The position numbers and the translations under genes were made by a program. 8,476 nt of DNA, from NCBI GenBank assembly GCA_003175865.1, contig PSRF01000350.1, forward strand, positions 1 to 8,476. The letters are read 5' to 3'. The notes under the pieces were generated by a model, which searched no databases, had not been told where the DNA came from, and saw only the letters and a list, made by a program, of their open reading frames with translations. Within the stretch, counting starts at the first letter, position 1. Each line of letters opens with the position of its first letter. Of the stretch, positions 1-6,545 are shown one piece after another. The DNA comes from Blastocatellia bacterium. Its GTDB lineage: Bacteria > Acidobacteriota > Blastocatellia > Pyrinomonadales > Pyrinomonadaceae.

Positions 1-392
1 CGTTCCCCAACAGTGGACCAAATCAACCTCCGTTCTATCTAAGGACACCGAGCCGGAGCAACTTCGACGTTTCATTCTTCAAGAACTTCAACTTCAGTGA
101 ATCGAAGAAACTCCAGTTCAGAACCGGGTTCTTCAATATCTTCAACCAGGCCTACCCGAGTCAGATAACCACAGCGGGCGGCTTCGGTGCGAGTGATATC
201 TACCTGACGCTGAACACGGTTTGTAACGTTCGCAAGGATAATGTGCCGAACGGTAATGGTGGAACAGTTAACAATATCTGCGATCCAACCGGCGGTTTCC
301 ATTACGATCAAGGCACAATCAATAACTTCGGTAAGATCGTGAACAAGCACGGTCGCCGAATAGTGGAATTCGCGTTAAAGTTCTACTTCTAA
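1..392 (+). CDS. C-terminal part of an Oar-like TonB-dependent outer-membrane receptor (5' end outside window)
   Basis: Reading from base 3 gives 129 residues up to TAA at 390-392. The stretch RSNFDVSFFKNFNF, then LQFRTGFFNIFNQAYP, and the end RRIVEFALKFYF are the closing beta-strands typical of the large acidobacterial carboxypeptidase-regulatory/TonB receptors (Oar-like). The terminal phenylalanine preceded by alternating hydrophobic residues is the usual outer-membrane beta-barrel sorting signal read by the Bam complex. Between the two last strand regions lies a long Gly/Asn-rich loop (about residues 53-110 of this fragment) with two cysteines, C74 and C93, which could form a disulfide in a surface loop. 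The family takes up large or scarce substrates across the outer membrane using TonB energy, but this fragment shows no substrate specificity. The plug domain and signal peptide lie upstream of the window. It is separated from the next gene by 305 nt and a hairpin, so it is probably a different transcription unit. Confidence 0.85.
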   Translation, partial: FPNSGPNQPPFYLRTPSRSNFDVSFFKNFNFSESKKLQFRTGFFNIFNQAYPSQITTAGGFGASDIYLTLNTVCNVRKDNVPNGNGGTVNNICDPTGGFHYDQGTINNFGKIVNKHGRRIVEFALKFYF

Positions 393-420
393 GCATATAC
401 GCCTAGAGTTGAACCATTCA

Positions 421-456
421 TCGGCGCGGGCGGCGACTACTCGCCTCTCGCGCCGA
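421..456 (+). terminator. Strong GC-rich hairpin, possible terminator of the receptor gene
   Basis: Bases 421-430 pair with 447-456 and bases 432-436 pair with 441-445 around a CTAC tetraloop. Only one position mismatches (C431/T446), and one pair is G-T (429/448). The hairpin begins 29 nt after the receptor stop codon. Downstream there is no proper U-tract, only ACTCCATTTT at 457-466, so a classical Rho-independent terminator is not certain. It could instead be a 3'-end stabilising hairpin or a terminator helped by other factors. Confidence 0.5.
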
Positions 457-481
457 CTCCATTTTGTCGCGACCGCGACGC

Positions 482-668
482 CAGTTGATTGACGGTTTTG
501 GAATCCATCCATCCTGGAACGCAGGACAGGCCATCCCACAGTTGAATTGAAGGGAATGCGAAAGTAAGATCGCAAGCAACTCCTCCATAGGTTTTAGGCT
601 CTGATGTAGCAGGCATTTGCCTTCACTCAGAATCGAAGTTTCCATACTCGTTAGCGCAGTTGAATCGA
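482..668 (+). repeat. Three spaced direct repeats, CAGTTGA(A)TYGA
   Basis: CAGTTGATTGA at 482-492, CAGTTGAATTGA at 539-550 and CAGTTGAATCGA at 657-668. The last two agree in 11 of 12 bases and the first lacks one A. They lie in the leader region of the TPR/VWFA gene pair, and the middle copy overlaps the candidate -35 box. They may be binding sites for a regulator, but short repeats like this can also arise by chance. Confidence 0.3.
542..570 (+). promoter_or_regulatory. Candidate sigma-70-type promoter for the TPR/VWFA gene pair
   Basis: TTGAAT (542-547) and TAAGAT (565-570) are separated by 17 nt, the ideal spacing, each with four of six consensus bases. Transcription would start near 577 and leave a leader of about 120 nt before the ATG at 698. 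Promoter consensus in this phylum is not well tested, so this is only the best candidate by eye. Confidence 0.3.
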
Positions 669-697
669 CTGGCGTTTAAGATGGCACGGAGGCACGC

Positions 698-1714
698 ATG
701 AAAACGATCACTCAATTTTCGATCGGATTAGCACTTTCCCTGGCAATCTGCGGAGTGTCACGTGCACAGGAGAACATAGAAATTGATTCTAAATATAAGA
801 CAGCAGATACGAACAATGCTGTGATTGAAGGAAGAGTATCGCTGCCCTCGGGTTTTGCAGCAGAGCGGTTTGCAAAAATCACTCTCAGGAATACTCAGGT
901 GATTATCTCTACGCGCTACAGTAGTAAACATGGCGAGTTTCGGTTCGATAACCTGAGCGAGGGCGTGTATTACTTGCAAGCTGATGTTCCAGAGTTTGAA
1001 CCGGTGGAGGTAAAGATTGCGTTGGGGCGCGGCATAACCTCAGAAGTGAATCTCCAGTTGCGAGACAAGAAACTGGCTTACGTCTACAACACTTCCAGAG
1101 TTGTTTCAGTTGCGGAGTTACGACAAGCGGTTCCAGATGCGGCCCGCAAGGAATATCAGCTTGGATTGAAGTTTGTTGCCAAAAGCGATGTGACCGCCGC
1201 CGCGACCCATTTTCAACAGGCTGTCACAATTTATCCAGAGTATCTCGCTGCCCGTAATGATCTCGGTGCACAATTTCTGAAACTCAAGCGGATTGACGAG
1301 GCGGAGAAAAGTTTTCAACTGGTGCTTGACAAGGATCCAAAAAATTTCAACGCGAAATTCAATATGGGACTTGTTCGAATTGAGCGAAAGGATTATTTGG
1401 ATGCGATCTCTCAGTTAAACCAGGCAATCGTTATCGACAGCACACGCCCAGTGGCACGTTTGTGGCTTGGTGTTGCTTTGCTGGAATCGGGCGACCTGCT
1501 ATCAGCTGAACGTGAATTGACCAAAGCTCTAGTGATGGGCGGCACCGAGTGCATTGCGGCGCAATATCACCTGGCTCGTATCTATTTAAGTAGGGGAGAC
1601 ATTGCGGACGCGTCGCGAGCAGTGCGGGCATACCTTGATGAAGCACCGAAGGGTGAGTATGCGAATGATGCAAAAGAACTTGAGAAGAAACTTAATCAGC
1701 AATCCCGGAACTGA
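698..1714 (+). CDS. Exported protein with carboxypeptidase-regulatory-like domain and TPR repeats
   Basis: The product has 338 residues. The ATG at 698 is preceded by GGAGG at 688-692 with 5-nt spacing, and starts a clear signal peptide (basic start, hydrophobic residues 7-19, likely cleavage SRA|QEN after residue 23). Residues about 41-122 form a beta-sandwich-like segment with the pattern VIEGRVSLPSG, GEFRFDNLSEGVYYL and a valine-rich last strand, as in carboxypeptidase-regulatory-like (CarboxypepD_reg / Cna-B type) domains. Residues about 150-320 form about five tetratricopeptide repeats, for example LAARNDLGAQFLKLKRIDEA and FNMGLVRIERKDYLDA, ending in a charged tail. TPRs bind other proteins; the beta domain resembles the N-terminal domain of acidobacterial TonB receptors such as the one upstream. 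No catalytic residues are apparent. The next gene starts 39 nt downstream without a terminator between, so the two are probably co-transcribed. The role is inferred as a periplasmic or envelope scaffold. Confidence 0.85.
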   Translation: MKTITQFSIGLALSLAICGVSRAQENIEIDSKYKTADTNNAVIEGRVSLPSGFAAERFAKITLRNTQVIISTRYSSKHGEFRFDNLSEGVYYLQADVPEFEPVEVKIALGRGITSEVNLQLRDKKLAYVYNTSRVVSVAELRQAVPDAARKEYQLGLKFVAKSDVTAAATHFQQAVTIYPEYLAARNDLGAQFLKLKRIDEAEKSFQLVLDKDPKNFNAKFNMGLVRIERKDYLDAISQLNQAIVIDSTRPVARLWLGVALLESGDLLSAERELTKALVMGGTECIAAQYHLARIYLSRGDIADASRAVRAYLDEAPKGEYANDAKELEKKLNQQSRN

Positions 1715-1753
1715 CGTTATTACCAGCTGTTGAGATCAAGGAGAACGAAGTAA

Positions 1754-3976
1754 ATGAAAGAACTCGTGAGCCTGCTTGTGGCTATTGCGTTGAGCGTTTC
1801 TTTAATCAATCGCATTGGCGCACAAACGGCACAGGACCCTGATGAAGTTGTTCGTTTCCGAACGAATGAAGTCAGACTCGACATAGTGGTAAAGGACAAA
1901 AAGGGACGTCCAGTCCGAGATCTGGCTGCCACGGATTTTGACGTGCTGGAAGATGGTGTCAGTCAGAAAATTCAGTCGTTTCGCTTCGTCAATCGCGAGG
2001 GCACACCTGAAGTAGCCTCGCCTAACAACGCGGAAAAAAAAGAGAGCAACCCGCAGCCTACAACAACAACGACATCGACGGTGTCGAATCGTACGACCCC
2101 GGGAATTACCGCACTGGTGTTCGATCGGCTCTCAGCGGAGGCGAGATCTTTGGCGAAGAAAGCGGGAGTCGCCTACGCACAGGAAGGCATGGCTAGTGGT
2201 GACTTCACGGGCGTATTCAGGATCGATCAGTCGTTGATTACTCTTCAATCATTCACGGACAACACAGAGTTGGTAAAGGTTGCAATCGATAACGCGACCA
2301 GTGCGACTGGATCAAGCTACGTATCAAGCGCGCAGCGATCACGTGATATCGCCGATCGAAGCCAGGTACTGGATCAACAAATCGACTCTTCAGGCGCAGC
2401 CGCCTCAAGCGCCGGAGGTGGTCGTGATAGCGGAGGTGCTTCAGCGGCAGGCCAGGCTGCAGGAGCGGCGGCTCAGGAACAAGCCCTCCTTCAGATGGAG
2501 CAAAACATCAATACTCAGTTTGAAGCGTTGGAACGGGACCAGCAGGGGTTTGCGACCATCAATGGACTTCTCGCTGTCATAAACCCAATGCGCAATCTAC
2601 CAGGACGAAAGACCATCATCTTCTTCTCAGAAGGTTTGAAAATGCCGACCTCAGTGCAGGCGAAGTTTCCTGCGGTGATCAGCGCCGCCAATCGCGCGAA
2701 TGTCAGCATTTACGCAATCGATTCTGCGGGTCTTCGCACTGAGAGCGGAGCAGCGGAGTCGGCCAAGGAACTCAACTCACTTGCGGCGCAACGCATGGGA
2801 CAACAGAGCCGCGGCACCGACCGTGTTTCCAATGGACCTTACATGAAGGCACTGGAGAGAAACGAAGAGCTATTGCGTTTTGATCCCAGGAGCGGTCTCG
2901 GTTCACTAGCTGATCAGACGGGCGGCTTCCTGATTCACGACACCAACGATCTCGCAATGGGATTGCGTCGCATCAATGATGACATGCACGGCTATTACAT
3001 GATTACCTACGTCCCTAAAAATGAGGACTACAACGGACGCTTTCGTCAGATCAACGTTAAGTTGAGTCGTCCAAGTCTAGAGGTTCAGACGCGCAAGGGT
3101 TACTACGCCGTTGAGTCTGTCGGACAATTTCCAGTCCTCGATTTTGAAGCGCCGGCCATCGCAGCGGCTAGAAATGCCAACGCAAAGTCGAATCCTTTTT
3201 TATTTATGGGTTCGGCTGTAAGTTTTCCAGCTCCGAGCCGCCCTGGCCTATCACTAATACTTGCAGAGGCACCGCTCTCCGCATTCGTGTTCTCACCAAG
3301 CAGCGATAACAAGACTTACAGCACAAACTTTTCAATCGTTGTGTTAGTCAGGGATCAGAAAAACCAGGTAGTACAGAAGTTGAGCCAACATTATCCACTT
3401 AGTGGTCCACTTGATCAGCTTGACACGGCTAAGAAAGGAGACGTGCTCTTTTACCGTGAAGCACAACTCTCCCCGGGCACTTATACCGTGGAAATGATCG
3501 CTTACGATGGATCAACGGAAAAGGTGAGCGTCCGCAATTCGGCAGTCGAAATTCCCGGCTTAGATGACACCAAACCCAGGCTCAGTAGTGTTGCCATTTT
3601 GAGACGTGCAGACCGGTTAACAGCAGAGGAACAGAAACGTGATCAGCCGTTTCGTTTTGGTGAACTGTTGGTTTATCCAAACCTGGGTGAGCCGATTCTC
3701 AAATCACAAAACAAACAACTGGCATACTTCTTCACTGCATGGCCCGCAAAAGGTGTGGCGGCCAACCTGCAACTGACCTTGGAGATTCTGCAAAATAATC
3801 GGTCTCTGGCGAAGACGTCTGGTCAACTCCCCGCAGCGGATGAGCTGGGTCAAATTAAGTACGCTAGTTCGTTCCCGCTTGATAAGTTTCAATCCGGAGG
3901 GTACGAACTCAAGGTGACCGTTAGTGATGGCACCAACAGTGTCAGCCGCTCTACGAAATTCATTGTTGCGCCTTAG
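1754..3976 (+). CDS. VWFA-related acidobacterial domain protein, exported
   Basis: The product has 740 residues. The ATG at 1754 follows AAGGAG at 1738-1743. Residues 1-23 are a signal peptide (probable cleavage IGA|QTA). Residues 34-79 carry the typical opening of this family: FRTNEVRLDIVVKDKKGRPV, then FDVLEDGVSQKIQSF. The von Willebrand A-like region runs about 117-325: LVFDRLSAEARS holds the first strand, and INPMRNLPGRKTIIFFSEG (276-294) and VSIYAIDSAGL (317-327) hold the middle and late strands. GYYMITYVPKN and VQTRKGYYAV (413-453) close the TIGR03436-like core. The metal site is degenerate: canonical DxSxS is replaced by DRLSA. An Ala/Gly/Ser-rich insert lies at about 212-241, and a Thr-rich linker (TTTTTTSTV) lies at 103-110. 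Residues about 480-740 are beta-rich, apparently two Ig-like modules. The family is abundant in Acidobacteriota, with no established function; adhesion or protein binding is inferred. It is the last gene of its unit, followed by a terminator-like hairpin. Confidence 0.88.
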   Translation: MKELVSLLVAIALSVSLINRIGAQTAQDPDEVVRFRTNEVRLDIVVKDKKGRPVRDLAATDFDVLEDGVSQKIQSFRFVNREGTPEVASPNNAEKKESNPQPTTTTTSTVSNRTTPGITALVFDRLSAEARSLAKKAGVAYAQEGMASGDFTGVFRIDQSLITLQSFTDNTELVKVAIDNATSATGSSYVSSAQRSRDIADRSQVLDQQIDSSGAAASSAGGGRDSGGASAAGQAAGAAAQEQALLQMEQNINTQFEALERDQQGFATINGLLAVINPMRNLPGRKTIIFFSEGLKMPTSVQAKFPAVISAANRANVSIYAIDSAGLRTESGAAESAKELNSLAAQRMGQQSRGTDRVSNGPYMKALERNEELLRFDPRSGLGSLADQTGGFLIHDTNDLAMGLRRINDDMHGYYMITYVPKNEDYNGRFRQINVKLSRPSLEVQTRKGYYAVESVGQFPVLDFEAPAIAAARNANAKSNPFLFMGSAVSFPAPSRPGLSLILAEAPLSAFVFSPSSDNKTYSTNFSIVVLVRDQKNQVVQKLSQHYPLSGPLDQLDTAKKGDVLFYREAQLSPGTYTVEMIAYDGSTEKVSVRNSAVEIPGLDDTKPRLSSVAILRRADRLTAEEQKRDQPFRFGELLVYPNLGEPILKSQNKQLAYFFTAWPAKGVAANLQLTLEILQNNRSLAKTSGQLPAADELGQIKYASSFPLDKFQSGGYELKVTVSDGTNSVSRSTKFIVAP

Positions 3977-3978
3977 GT

Positions 3979-4007
3979 AAAGCGCAACTCACCGCAGTAG
4001 CGTTTTT
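3979..4007 (+). terminator. Rho-independent-type terminator after the VWFA gene
   Basis: Three bases after the TAG at 3974-3976, bases 3983-3985 (CGC) pair with 4000-4002 (GCG), and ACT 3987-3989 pairs with AGT 3996-3998, across one A/A mismatch and a six-base loop CACCGC. The run TTTTT follows at 4003-4007, and AAAG at 3979-3982 can extend the stem with it. The stem is modest in strength, but the T-run is in the right place. Confidence 0.5.
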
Positions 4008-4036
4008 GGAAATCAAACAGAGTGGTAAGGTATACT
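4006..4036 (+). promoter_or_regulatory. Candidate promoter for the TPR-TPR-cytochrome-CRTAC1 gene cluster
   Basis: TATACT at 4031-4036 matches five of six -10 bases. The best -35 is TTGGAA at 4006-4011, but the spacer is 19 nt, longer than ideal. The -10 lies inside a small inverted repeat, GGTAT at 4029-4033 and ATACC at 4041-4045, which could be an operator half-site pair or chance. Its position just after a terminator-like hairpin and 36 nt before the next ATG supports a new transcription unit. Confidence 0.38.
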
Positions 4037-4071
4037 TTTCATACCGTTGTTTCGTCGCTTGGAAGTCTTAG

Positions 4072-5295
4072 ATGTTAAGAAAAACATGGTTGCACGCAGC
4101 ACTCGTTCTTGCCTGTACAATATGCGCATTAGCGGTTGTGGCAGTTGCGCAAAGTGGTGCCGATGCGGTTGACGACGCATTTACTCGAGCGACGCAGCTA
4201 CACCAATCGGGCGACATCGAAGGCGCAATCCGTGGCTACGAGGCGATCCTCGCCAAGCACCCTGAAAGAGCTGATGTGCGGTCGAATCTAGGCGCCGCAT
4301 ACTCGCGACTCGGCCGCTATGAAGACGCGATTTCTCAGTACCAACAGGCGCTAAGAATCGACAATCGAAATGAGACGATTCGGTTCAACCTCGCACTTGC
4401 TTATTACAAAGGTGCGTTCTTCGTTGAAGCAGCGGATGAACTGACTAAGTTTCTCGCCGGAGCACCTTCGGATCTGCCACAACGTAGCAACGCTGTGTTG
4501 CTCCTTGCTGACTGTAACGTTCGATTAGGAAACTACAAGAAAGTCATCGAGTCGTTAACTCCGCTCGCGGACGCAGACCCGAATAACCAGACAGTTGCCT
4601 TTTTGTTGGGCAGCGCCCTAATTGGTGACGGTCAAGTGGAGCGTAGTCAAGTAATAATCGACAAGGTGTTCCGCGATGCAGATTCCGCTCAGGCTCATCT
4701 TTTGATGGGATCGATCTTGCTTATGGCTGATGATGGACATGGAGCGATAAGAGAGTTTGAACGTGCGATTCAGTTAGATCCAAAACTTCCAACGCTACAT
4801 GCATGGTACGGCCGTGCGCTCATGCGGATGGGAGATGGTGTAAAAGCCAAGGAGGCTCTACAGACTGAGTTGGCGGCAAACCAAAATGATTTCGAGGCCA
4901 ACCTTTTCACTGGCGTGCTGCTCCGCCAGGACAAGCAGTTCGATGAGGCTCTTCAATATTTGACTCGCGCGGTTCGCCTGAGACCTCGCGATCAGTACGC
5001 TCGCTACCATATGGCTGCGGTTTACGTTGCTCTTGGCAAACCAAAAGAGGCATTGCCGCTTCTCGAAAGCGTAGCAAAGGAGTTCCCGTCATTCTCGGAA
5101 GCTCGCGTGCTGCTGGCGTCTGTCTATTACCGCCTAAATCGAAAACAGGATGGTGACCGCGAAAAAGAAGCAGTACAGAAACTGACTGATGAGCAACAAG
5201 CCAAGCAACCTGGTGCGCAGAATAGTAGTGATCAGATCTCCCCAACTAAACCACCTGATAATTTCGAGAACTACCAATTCAAGGAGAGGCGATAG
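4072..5295 (+). CDS. Exported TPR-repeat protein (first of two adjacent)
   Basis: The product has 407 residues. The ATG at 4072 follows GGAAG at 4061-4065. A signal peptide with KT near the start and a long hydrophobic core (8-25) probably ends at AVA|QSG after residue 26. The rest, residues about 33-370, is a solenoid of about ten tetratricopeptide repeats. The clearest are ADVRSNLGAAYSRLGRYEDA (67-86), AHLLMGSILLMADDGHGAIR (208-227) and the repeat containing DKQFDEALQYLTRAVRLRPR (287-306). The end is a charged helix with RKQDGDREKEAVQKL (357-371) and a polar, proline-containing tail. TPR solenoids bind partner proteins; no enzymatic motif is visible. It is followed after 5 nt by a second TPR gene whose ribosome site lies inside this gene's last codons, so the two are likely translated together. 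It is probably a periplasmic scaffold or assembly factor for the downstream cytochrome module, which is inference from context only. Confidence 0.85.
   Translation: MLRKTWLHAALVLACTICALAVVAVAQSGADAVDDAFTRATQLHQSGDIEGAIRGYEAILAKHPERADVRSNLGAAYSRLGRYEDAISQYQQALRIDNRNETIRFNLALAYYKGAFFVEAADELTKFLAGAPSDLPQRSNAVLLLADCNVRLGNYKKVIESLTPLADADPNNQTVAFLLGSALIGDGQVERSQVIIDKVFRDADSAQAHLLMGSILLMADDGHGAIREFERAIQLDPKLPTLHAWYGRALMRMGDGVKAKEALQTELAANQNDFEANLFTGVLLRQDKQFDEALQYLTRAVRLRPRDQYARYHMAAVYVALGKPKEALPLLESVAKEFPSFSEARVLLASVYYRLNRKQDGDREKEAVQKLTDEQQAKQPGAQNSSDQISPTKPPDNFENYQFKERR
5281..5289 (+). promoter_or_regulatory. Ribosome binding site supporting a TTG start
   Basis: AAGGAGAGG is a strong Shine-Dalgarno match within the last codons of the upstream TPR gene, ending 11 nt before TTG at 5301. 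No ATG or GTG in the same frame sits at a better distance. Later GTG codons (5337, 5343) would cut away the basic residue and half of the export signal. Confidence 0.6.
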
Positions 5296-5300
5296 ACTTC

Positions 5301-6521
5301 TTGACTGCCTCAATTAAAACCACATGGGTTTCATTAGTGCTCGTGTCGGCTTTCGTAGTGGGCTGCGCGACGATTCAGGCACAAACCCCGAGATCCAAGC
5401 GATCGACTACAAACGCGCAGACGACGCAACAGGACGCTGCTTTCGATCAGACTGTGAAACTTGCTGATGAAGCTCGAAATGCGGGTCGGTTGGACCAGGC
5501 CATCGAGTTGTACACAAATGCTGTGCACCTTCGACCGAAGTGGCCCGACGGTTGGTGGTATCTGGGCGCGATCTTTTATGAAAAGGATCAATATGCCCAA
5601 GCACGGGATGCTTTTGTTAATTTGGTTGAACTCGAGCCAAACCGCGGGCCAGTATGGGGAATGCTTGGATTGTGCGAGTTTCAAGCTGGTAATTACGAAC
5701 GGGCAGTTACAGCTTTGCAGCGAGGTCGTTCGATTGGCTTCGATGGTAATCAGGAGCTCGAGTCCGTTGTGCGATATCACACAGCGATGCTCTACATTAA
5801 GTTCGAGCAGTTTGAGATTGGGTACGAAATCTTGAGGGAGTTTCTCAAGGTTGGTAATAGTGGTCCAAAAATTATCGAGCTGTTTGGTCTAACAATTCTT
5901 CGGATGCCGGTCCTGTCAAAGGATATTCCAACCGAAAAGAGCGAAGAAGTATTCCTTGCCGGCCAGGCAGGCGCATCAATGGCGGCCCGGCGTACGGATG
6001 AGGCAAGGAAAGCATTCGAGAATCTGTTGACCAGGTATCCGAATGATCCGAACGTTCACTATTCATTCGGTGTCTTTCAGTTAGCTCAGGATGCAGATGC
6101 AGCCTTGAAGGAATGGCAGCGCGCATTGGAACTTAAGCCAGATCATCAGCCTGCGATGGTTCAAATGGCGTTTGAGTATTTGAAGCGCGACCAATACAAC
6201 GATGCTCTACCATTGGCTGAGCGCGCTGTTCAACTGCAACCAAATATGTATCCAGCGCGAAATGTTCTGGGTCGCGTGCTACTTGAGCTTGGCCAGATTG
6301 ATCGAGCTATTAAGGAATTGGAAGAAGGCGTTAGAATCGCGCCTTCCAGTCCTGAGATGCACTTTGCACTCGCACGAGCATACACACGCGCCGGCCGCAA
6401 GCAAGACGCTGATCGTGAGCGCGACACTTTCAAGAAGCTACAGGAAAAGTACAGCCAAGAGCGGGATGCGGCGCAAACTGGTATCGCTCCCACCAATACA
6501 CCAAAACCAAATCCAGACTAA
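5301..6521 (+). CDS. Exported TPR-repeat protein (second of two), possible lipoprotein
   Basis: The product has 406 residues from a TTG start. The N-terminus has K6 followed by a hydrophobic core 9-20. Two export readings are possible: signal peptidase I cleavage at IQA|QTP after residue 27, or lipoprotein processing at the lipobox VVGC (19-22), which would anchor the protein to a membrane. A Thr/Gln/Ser-rich linker (30-45) is followed by TPRs at about 47-185 (for example DGWWYLGAIFYEKDQYAQAR, 83-102). After a less regular middle (about 186-215), more TPRs follow to about 385, such as LKEWQRALELKPDHQP and MVQMAFEYLKRDQYNDALPL. The C-terminal helix RKQDADRERDTFKKL (366-380) closely matches that of the gene just upstream, and the lengths are nearly equal (406 against 407). 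This suggests they are related copies, although such C-termini are common among acidobacterial TPR proteins. The protein is probably a partner-binding envelope protein; the partner is unknown. Confidence 0.85.
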   Translation: MTASIKTTWVSLVLVSAFVVGCATIQAQTPRSKRSTTNAQTTQQDAAFDQTVKLADEARNAGRLDQAIELYTNAVHLRPKWPDGWWYLGAIFYEKDQYAQARDAFVNLVELEPNRGPVWGMLGLCEFQAGNYERAVTALQRGRSIGFDGNQELESVVRYHTAMLYIKFEQFEIGYEILREFLKVGNSGPKIIELFGLTILRMPVLSKDIPTEKSEEVFLAGQAGASMAARRTDEARKAFENLLTRYPNDPNVHYSFGVFQLAQDADAALKEWQRALELKPDHQPAMVQMAFEYLKRDQYNDALPLAERAVQLQPNMYPARNVLGRVLLELGQIDRAIKELEEGVRIAPSSPEMHFALARAYTRAGRKQDADRERDTFKKLQEKYSQERDAAQTGIAPTNTPKPNPD

Positions 6522-6545
6522 GCACGAATTAACTTTAACAAACGA

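Larger units (their letters stand above)
393..697. other. Non-coding gap between receptor gene and TPR gene
   Basis: No convincing gene was found on either strand. The antisense reading frames here give arginine-rich or composition-driven peptides without family resemblance or ribosome site. The gap contains a 36-nt hairpin near its start, three copies of a CAGTTGA-type repeat, one sigma-70-like promoter candidate, and at its right end the GGAGG ribosome site (688-692) of the following gene. Confidence 0.7.

Noticed and set aside
503..514. ATCC repeated three times
   Set aside because: It is too short to separate from chance and has no associated feature.
375..645. Two antisense reading frames in the gap before the TPR gene
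   Set aside because: The peptides are arginine-rich with no recognisable motif, no clear ribosome site, and one runs into the receptor's 3' end. They look like composition artefacts.
660..682. Second TTGAAT and TAAGAT pair just before the TPR gene
   Set aside because: The spacer is only 11 nt, too short for a sigma-70 promoter.
2280..2582. Same-strand reading frame of 100 codons within the VWFA gene
   Set aside because: It lies entirely within the well-supported VWFA coding frame, over the insert region, and has no family resemblance.
4072..4150. Possible lipobox (VLAC, residues 12-15) in the first TPR protein
   Set aside because: The cysteine lies inside the hydrophobic core, too close to the N-terminus, while AVA|Q at 24-27 is a good ordinary cleavage site.
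5334..5835. Antisense and alternative-frame reading frames across the second TPR gene
   Set aside because: The TPR frame is continuous and shows repeat motifs; the other frames show none.
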